This document shows, piece after piece, positions 58,620-64,000 of a DNA stretch of 64,000 nt. This DNA comes from Epiperipatus broadwayi (Eukaryota > Onychophora > Udeonychophora > Euonychophora > Peripatidae), in contig JAQFVV010012402.1 in the NCBI GenBank assembly GCA_028023455.1, positions 16,368,935 through 16,432,934 on the forward strand, written 5' to 3'. Positions within the stretch are counted from its first letter, which is position 1. Every line of letters begins with the position of its first letter. Below the pieces are notes generated by a model. The model made no database searches. It saw nothing but the letters and a program-made list of their open reading frames with translations, and was not told the origin of the DNA. The translations under genes were made by a program, and so were the position numbers.

Positions 58620-59165
58620 TCATTGAGTCTTCTTATTTATAAATAATTTGTCCAAGATATTAAAGCTATTAATTTCTGATTCATTACTATACATCTTTTT
58701 TCTTCAGTTATAAAAGTCAGGCTTAAATAATCTTTCCATTTTTATTCACAAAATACTTCCCATAAAGATGCTGTAAAAATATTGAGAGATACATCTTAAT
58801 CATTTTAATCCAATGCATATTACCATTTTGATCAATATTCTTTAGAATTCAACATCCTGGGATTATTTAATGATATTTTGAAGCTTTATTCATAGCAGAA
58901 GTGCTGATAAAATCAACTTGTTTTCATAATTATTAAATTCAATAAAAATTGCAATTCATACTCAATGGTCCTTATTATTTCTTGAATTTGCTCTCTTGCT
59001 CTATAAATATAATTTGTTTTATGCCTACATCAAAAATTATCCATAAATGATTTATAATGATCTTAGTAACAAATTTATATACTGTCTTGTATCTTGTATA
59101 GAAGACTGATAGTTTTGTAATTTTGAGGATTTATCTTTTTTAAATATAAATAGCATTATTGTAAT
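58620..59165 (-). mobile_element. older RTE-type LINE fragment beside the younger copy
   Basis: acaaaatacttccc..agatgctgtaaaa corresponds to 60040-60075. The downstream part (gactgatagttttgtaattt, aaatataaatagcattatt) corresponds to 60460-60530. The younger LINE begins right after it at 59188 and appears to have inserted within or next to it. Confidence 0.7.
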
Positions 59166-59186
59166 TTTTGGTCATCTAGTTGATCA

Positions 59187-59214
<28 letters not shown>

Positions 59215-59217
<3 letters not shown>

Positions 59218-60015
59218 ACCATTATCAATCCACTGCAGGATGAAGGTCTCTCCAAGTTTAATCCATCTTCTCTGATCTTTAGCTTCTCTTCTCCACAACA
59301 CCCCTGCACATTTTCTTATTTCATCCATCCATCTCACATGTGGTCTCTTTCTGGGTCTTTTACAATCTCTTGGAATCCAGTTTAAAATTTCAATTGTCCA
59401 TCTATTATCATCTCTTCTAGCAATATGTCCAGCCCAACTCCATTTCAATCTTTTAATTTTTTCAATAAGGTCAGTAACACCTGTTTGTTGTCTTACCCAT
59501 ACATTGCGTTTTCGATCTCTTCTTGTTACTCCCAACATACATCTCTCCATACTCCTTTGAGTGGTCTGAAGTCTCTGTATTGCTCTTCTATTAAGTGTCC
59601 AAGTCTCAGATCCATAAGTAAGAACTGGTAAAACACATTTGTTAAAAACCATCCTTTTCAAACACATAGGCATATTTCCTTTTAGTATCAAGTTATTTCT
59701 ACCAAAAGCACTCCAACCAAGTTTAATTCTATGATTAATTTCCTCCATTATGTTTCCATCTGTATTAATAATCTGACCAAGGTATTTGTAACTGTTAACT
59801 TCTTCTAATTCTTCATAATCAATCTTTATTTTCATATTTTGAGCAAATCGATTAAACATTACTTTAGTCTTTTTAACATTTATCTTTAGTCCTACTTTTC
59901 TACTTTCATCTGCTAACTCCTGCAACATTTCCTGCAGCTCTGAAGCATTATTTGCAAAAACAACTACATCATCTGCGAAATCTAAATGACTTAAATACTC
60001 TCCATTTACTTTCAC
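59215..60015 (-). pseudogene. RTE ORF2 piece 3: RT catalytic box and C-terminal region
   Basis: 266-codon frame. The RT catalytic box FADD is at residues 13-16 (LDFADDVVVFA), followed by LKINVKKTKVM and the YKYLG motif (thumb region, about 77-83). The C-terminal half contains LTYGSETWTLNRRAI, RSMERCMLGVTRRDR, RLKWSWAGHIAR and HVRWMDEI, typical of RTE ORF2 ends. It copies element RNA at the nick. It is the direct continuation of the upstream piece, but the intervening 60016-60111 contains two frame changes. The apparent Met start is not a real start. Confidence 0.9.
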
Positions 60016-60111
60016 TCCTTTAGTTTCCAGATTTTAATCCACAAAATACTTCTTGCAGCACTGCTGTAAAAGAGTTTTGGAGATATGGAGTCACCTTGTC
60101 TTACACCTTTC

Positions 60112-61776
60112 TCAATGTTGATTTTTTCCAGTATCATTATGTAATCTAATTGTTGCTGTTGCATTTTTATAAATATTCTTTAAAATATGACAATATCCTG
60201 GATCTATACCTTGATGATCCAATGCTTTAATCACTGAAGAAATGTGTATAGAATCGAATGCCTTTTCATAATCTACAAATCCAAAACATAATGACAACTC
60301 ATATTCATTTGTCCTTTCTATGACTTCTCTCAATACCTGGATATGATCTATTGTACTAAAACCACTTTTAAATCCAGCTTGTTCTCTTGGTTGGTGGAAA
60401 TCCAAAGTTCTCTGTAGACGAGTTGTAATTATCTTGGTAAAAATTTTATATAAAACTGATAAAAGGCTGATAGGTCTGTAATTTCTAATATCTTCTTTAT
60501 CACCTTTTTTAAATATTAATATTATTACTGCATTCTTCCAATCTTCCGGTACATCTTTATCATTTAGACATTTGGTATACAACTTTGCTAAAATTGTTTC
60601 TATTTCTTCACCTGCTTCTTTTAATATATCAATTATAATTCCATCATTTCCTGGAGCCTTTCCTTTCTTCATACACTTAATTGCATGTCTCACTTCTTCA
60701 TTTAAAATTCTGGGCAATTCGGAAGATGTAATAGATATAGGAGGTACTTGTTCTTTATTACTATATAATTCTTGATAAAAATCTTCTACCAATTTCATGA
60801 TGTCATCTCTCTTTTTAGTAATAATTCCATCTTTTTTTCTTATTGCAGATATAAATTTCCTACCAATACCAAAATGTTGTTTAACATTTTTGAGACTTTT
60901 ATTTTCTTCTACAGCTTTCCTTGCTATTTCACAGTTATACTTTCTTATATCATTTTCAACTCTTTTCCGTACCATTTTACAAAATTCGAGATATTCAATT
61001 CTTTTTAATACATCATTTTTGTATATCTTCATATTCCTTCTTTTCTTCATAAATTCTCTAGTCTCAGTAGAAATTTTATTAGTCAATTGCTGCTTTTTTC
61101 TACCAGCTATGTTTGTTGCAGTTTTTAAAAGTGTATCAGTTATTTTCATATTAATTTCATTCAAATCTGTATCATGTTCAAAATCTCCTAACACTTGAAA
61201 CCTATTTGTAAGTTCTAATTTAAATTCATTAGAATGTTTCTGAAGATTAGGAATATCAACTGTAAATATTGTTTTTCTTAATAATTTTTGTCTTTCTAGT
61301 TTTACATTAACACGTAACTTACACCTTACTAATCGATGATCACTTCCTGTGTTAAATTTATTAAGAACATTACAATCTTGAAATATGTATTTTCTGTTAG
61401 TCAAAATATAATCCAATTCTGCTGTACCTTCATTTGGATGCTTCCATGTCCATTTCCTTTTAACATTTTTCTCAAAAAATGAATTCATAATATAAAGTTT
61501 TTCTTTTTCTGCAAACTCCACAAGTCTATGTCCTCTCTCATTTCTATTACCATAACCAAAATTACCTACAGCAATTTCATCTTTCATTTGTCTACCAATT
61601 CTAGCATTAAAGTCTCCCATAACAATTTTAAAATGTTGTTTACTCTGATCAAAAGCCTTTTGTACATCCATATAAAAATCTTCTACTACTTCATCACTAT
61701 GAGAACTTGTTGGGGCATAAACCTGAATTATCTGCATTTGGTATCTGCTATTAAGTTGTATAACTAATCTTGCCAC
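60112..61776 (-). pseudogene. RTE ORF2 piece 2: endonuclease C-terminal part and RT
   Basis: 554-codon uninterrupted frame opening at a GTG in the middle of the protein, so it is not a true start. Endonuclease signatures: VYAPTSSHSDE near residue 19, GDFNARIG at 54-61, ELDYILTNRK near 120 and SDHRLV at 145-150 (catalytic Asp/His). RT signatures: GKAPGNDGI near 395, RNYRPISLLSVLYKI near 435, REQAGFKSGFSTIDHI near 480 and FVDYEKAFDSI near 510. The frame ends after NDTGKNQH, where a shift breaks it. The long open length shows a recent insertion. Confidence 0.92.
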
Positions 61777-62174
61777 TCTGTCCGATACACATCAATCTCC
61801 ACAATATTGTTCTTCCACTTTTTATTTATAATGAATCCTACTCCACTTGTATTTCCAATATGTGTGCCTTTATAATAGAGTATATGTCCACTTTTTAAAT
61901 CAATTGTTTCTTCTCCTTTTCTTCTAACTTCACAAAGTCCAATAATGTCCCATTTAATATAAGACAGTTCTTCTTCTAATTCTTGCAATCTTCCTTCACT
62001 TGAAAGTGATCTGCAGTTGTAAGTACCTAAATAAAAAGTCATCATCAAATGGCAGCCTGGGTCCGCAATCAGGGGATTCTTAGCACCCTCCGCCTTTGGC
62101 CACCAACCGCTGCCTTGGTTGGTGACTTTACAGCCTCCTGGGAATAAGGGCCATGCTTTATTTTTGTCTGTCAT
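61764..62174 (-). pseudogene. RTE ORF2 piece 1: endonuclease N-terminal part
   Basis: 136-codon frame. GTYNCRSLSSEGRL (catalytic Asn, about residue 50) and GLCEVRRKGEE (catalytic Glu, about residue 82) are the N-terminal APE-type endonuclease motifs, and SGVGFIINKKW follows. The true start is uncertain; the MM near residue 44 just before the endonuclease is a good alternative to the first ATG. It is separated from the next piece by a one- or two-base indel near 61775 (overlap of 13 bp in different frames). Confidence 0.9.
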
Positions 62175-62510
62175 AATTGTATATATGTATTGGAAAAATA
62201 TTTATCATTTACACAAACATTCATTCTGCCTTATCAGGCACTGAGAAGAAAGACCATGGTGTTTCTTGATCTTAAACTCAGAGGTAAAAAGCCAATAAAC
62301 TCACCACGCTGGCTAATGCGTGTTGGTGAGCAGCCCATCCACGTTCGTATACTATATGAATAATCACATAGTAATAACAGCTGCAATGACAAGAACATAT
62401 GGAGTGGACATTAAGAATTTGCCCTGCTCGGTTCCTTTAAGCTCTCCAAGAGGAATCAAAGGGTCTCCTTTCAGTTAATAGCAAACTCCTTTCTGCAGCC
62501 GTTGATCATT

Positions 62511-63414
62511 ATTACTTGATTTATATCAACAATTTCTCTAATTTTTCACTTGTTTTTTGTTTAAAAAAGTATAGAATAATTTCATTAATTTCTTAAGATT
62601 TTCAATTCTTTATAGATTTCATATAAATAAGTCTTCATTTATTATGTAAGCCATTTTGTTTTCCTGCTTTTTATTACTATAACGTTTTTTTCTAGAATAC
62701 TTTCACACACTTTTTATTTTTTGTCCACTCCCTCCCTGTTTTTTTTATTAATATTATTATTATTTTCTTGAAATAATTTTCTTTTTAATCCAAAGATGTT
62801 AATTTTATCAGATTAATATTTTTTTTTATAGTTGAGGGGGAGACAATTTTATTAAATTTAAATTCTTTTAAGAAATTATTTCAATTTTTTTTCTTTCATA
62901 TCTATATAGATGCCTTGTTTATTATTATTTTTTTTTTTTTGCAAAAGACTGTTGTTTACTTAACATCTTATTGTTCTCGTTTTAAAATTGGACCATCTTG
63001 AAGGATGTTAGGGTTAGGACTAGAATGTATGTATATAATCATTATAAATAATTCAATTGTTTAACAACTAAATTTCAACAACAATATTATATTTTTCATT
63101 CAACAATTATATAAGTTAAATTGCAATAAAATGAAGATAAAGTATCACATTACTATCTGAATTATAATATAATTGTATTATGGGTAAAAGGGAATAAACT
63201 TTTGGTGGGAAAATCTCTCTAGCATCTTTCTACAGACAATCTTTGAAGTAAAAGATAATCCAGGCTAGTCAAATGCAGAATAATCCGGGTTTACTCATTA
63301 ACTCCAAATCTTTAGATATTTATTTACTGATTATTGATTGTATCAAATTGGGTATTACATACTGGTGTTTTAACTGAAACACCCAGGCTCCATTATATAC
63401 CTGTGTCTATACGT
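62511..63414. other. unassigned AT-rich sequence
   Basis: No gene. T-rich runs between 62690 and 62945. Nothing else supported. Confidence 0.5.
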
Positions 63415-63608
63415 GTAATATATAGGGTATATGACCACAGACTTTCACACGACCCACCCCTCTCCACACTATGGTTTAGCATGAAATAGGTATATTGGTG
63501 ATTATTTATCTTTTCGACATATATGTGTTCAAGAGTATCAGTGTTATGAGACAGTATGGAGGGGGGTGGGTCGTGTGAAAGTCTGTGCTCATATACCCTA
63601 TATATTAT
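63415..63608. mobile_element. Family B fold-back fragment
   Basis: Arms 63415-63470 and 63551-63608 are inverted (tatatagggtatatgacc, agactttcacacgaccca, cccctctcca). The middle carries the 3' half of the family B ribozyme (GGTTTAGCATGAAAT, then ATATTGGTGATT) and the block gtgttatgag. The CTGATGA half is missing, so the fold-back junction lies in stem II. Confidence 0.72.
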
Positions 63609-64000
63609 ACTGGTGTTTTTAAAAAAAAAAAGTCCAAATTTTTTAATATCCACGATTGGGATCTTAGCACTCATTAATCGTTATAAAATAAAAACCCTTC
63701 AATATTTGTATTATATATAAAATATATATGTGTGTGTGTTTATGTTTATTCAAGATTATGAAAATTATATGTTTTATTTTTTCGTTTAAATAAATATATT
63801 TTATACCTGCATATTTACAAACAGAAAAATAGAAACTATTAACAGGAGGAGGTTTTTTTTTTTTCTATTGCGAATCATCTTTTCCAATTGTGAAATTATT
63901 TTTTTCTGCCGAAGTTATTAAAAGATTATAAAAGACACTTTAAATAAAATATCTGGAAATATTGCATTTGATCCTGTTAAAGATCAAATTCAGAGTCTTT
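63609..64000. other. unassigned AT-rich sequence
   Basis: Short (GT)n at 63731-63739 and poly-A/T runs. Nothing else. Confidence 0.5.

Larger units (their letters stand above)
59188..62510 (-). mobile_element. RTE-type LINE, nearly full length, youngest in the window
   Basis: About 3.3 kb in antisense. From its 5' end: a non-coding or leader region (62510-62175; shared with the old copy at 14.7 kb), an endonuclease-RT protein broken by three frameshifts, and a 3' (ATG)n trinucleotide tail (59189-59217), characteristic of RTE elements. No internal stops within the long pieces, so decay is mild. Confidence 0.9.

Noticed and set aside
60572-61767. Plus-strand open frames of 67-133 codons
   Set aside because: They are antisense shadows of the RTE ORF2; the minus frame carries all conserved motifs.

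Overview
The window is AT-rich, gene-poor nuclear DNA from an animal, most likely an invertebrate. The lineage cannot be fixed from sequence alone. I find no host protein-coding gene, rRNA, intact tRNA gene or CRISPR array. The recognisable content is transposable elements, nearly all decayed. They comprise a Ty3/gypsy (K02A2.6-like) pol end, a nearly complete RTE-type LINE with six or more older relatives, a second degraded LINE lineage, an L1/Tx1-like LINE relic, Penelope-like element (PLE) fragments with GIY-YIG endonuclease, two pogo/Tigger-like DNA transposons, tRNA-derived SINEs and several fold-back elements.

The most interesting content is three unrelated interspersed repeat families, called A, B and C here. 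Each carries a hammerhead self-cleaving ribozyme motif that I could fold by hand. Family A copies lie at about 3.1-3.9, 9.5, 12.1, 22.7 and 53.1 kb. Family B copies lie at about 19.0, 25.7, 41.1-44.2, 57.2-58.3 and 63.4 kb. Family C occurs only at 42.2-43.6 kb. All three show tandem or dimeric units of similar length (A about 424 bp, B about 469-473 bp, C about 432-435 bp) with one ribozyme per unit, and many copies are head-to-head or tail-to-tail. Family B abuts PLE coding remnants at 44.2 kb and 58.3 kb. This fits PLE pseudo-LTRs and/or small retrozyme-like elements that spread through ribozyme-processed RNA.

Layout: 0-1.4 kb gypsy pol end and possible LTR; 2.6 kb RTE scrap; 3.1-3.9 kb A pair; 6.2-6.9 kb fold-back interrupted by a SINE; 8.1-8.3 kb GC-rich island; 9.5 and 12.1 kb A; 14.7-16.1 kb old RTE; 19.0 kb B; 19.6 kb microsatellite; 21.1 kb 37-bp tandem; 21.7 kb SINE; 22.7 kb A; 24.8-25.4 kb degenerate tetranucleotide repeat; 25.7 kb B fold-back; 26.6-32.3 kb L1/Tx1-like relic; 32.9 kb SINE; 36-37.6 kb unassigned, possible LTR; 37.9-40.4 kb degraded LINE; 40.5-41.0 kb two fold-backs; 41.1-44.2 kb nested B/C palindrome; 44.2-46.4 kb inverted pair of PLE relics; 47.7-50.4 kb opposed Tigger-like elements; 50.8-53.2 kb old RTE pieces, a fold-back and an A scrap; 56.8 kb RTE scrap; 57.2-58.6 kb B and PLE; 58.6-62.5 kb a younger RTE LINE beside an older one; 63.4 kb B fold-back.

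The elements do not form a gene network. Their interaction is parasitic: SINEs need LINE machinery, and the A/B/C repeats probably need PLE or LINE reverse transcriptase.
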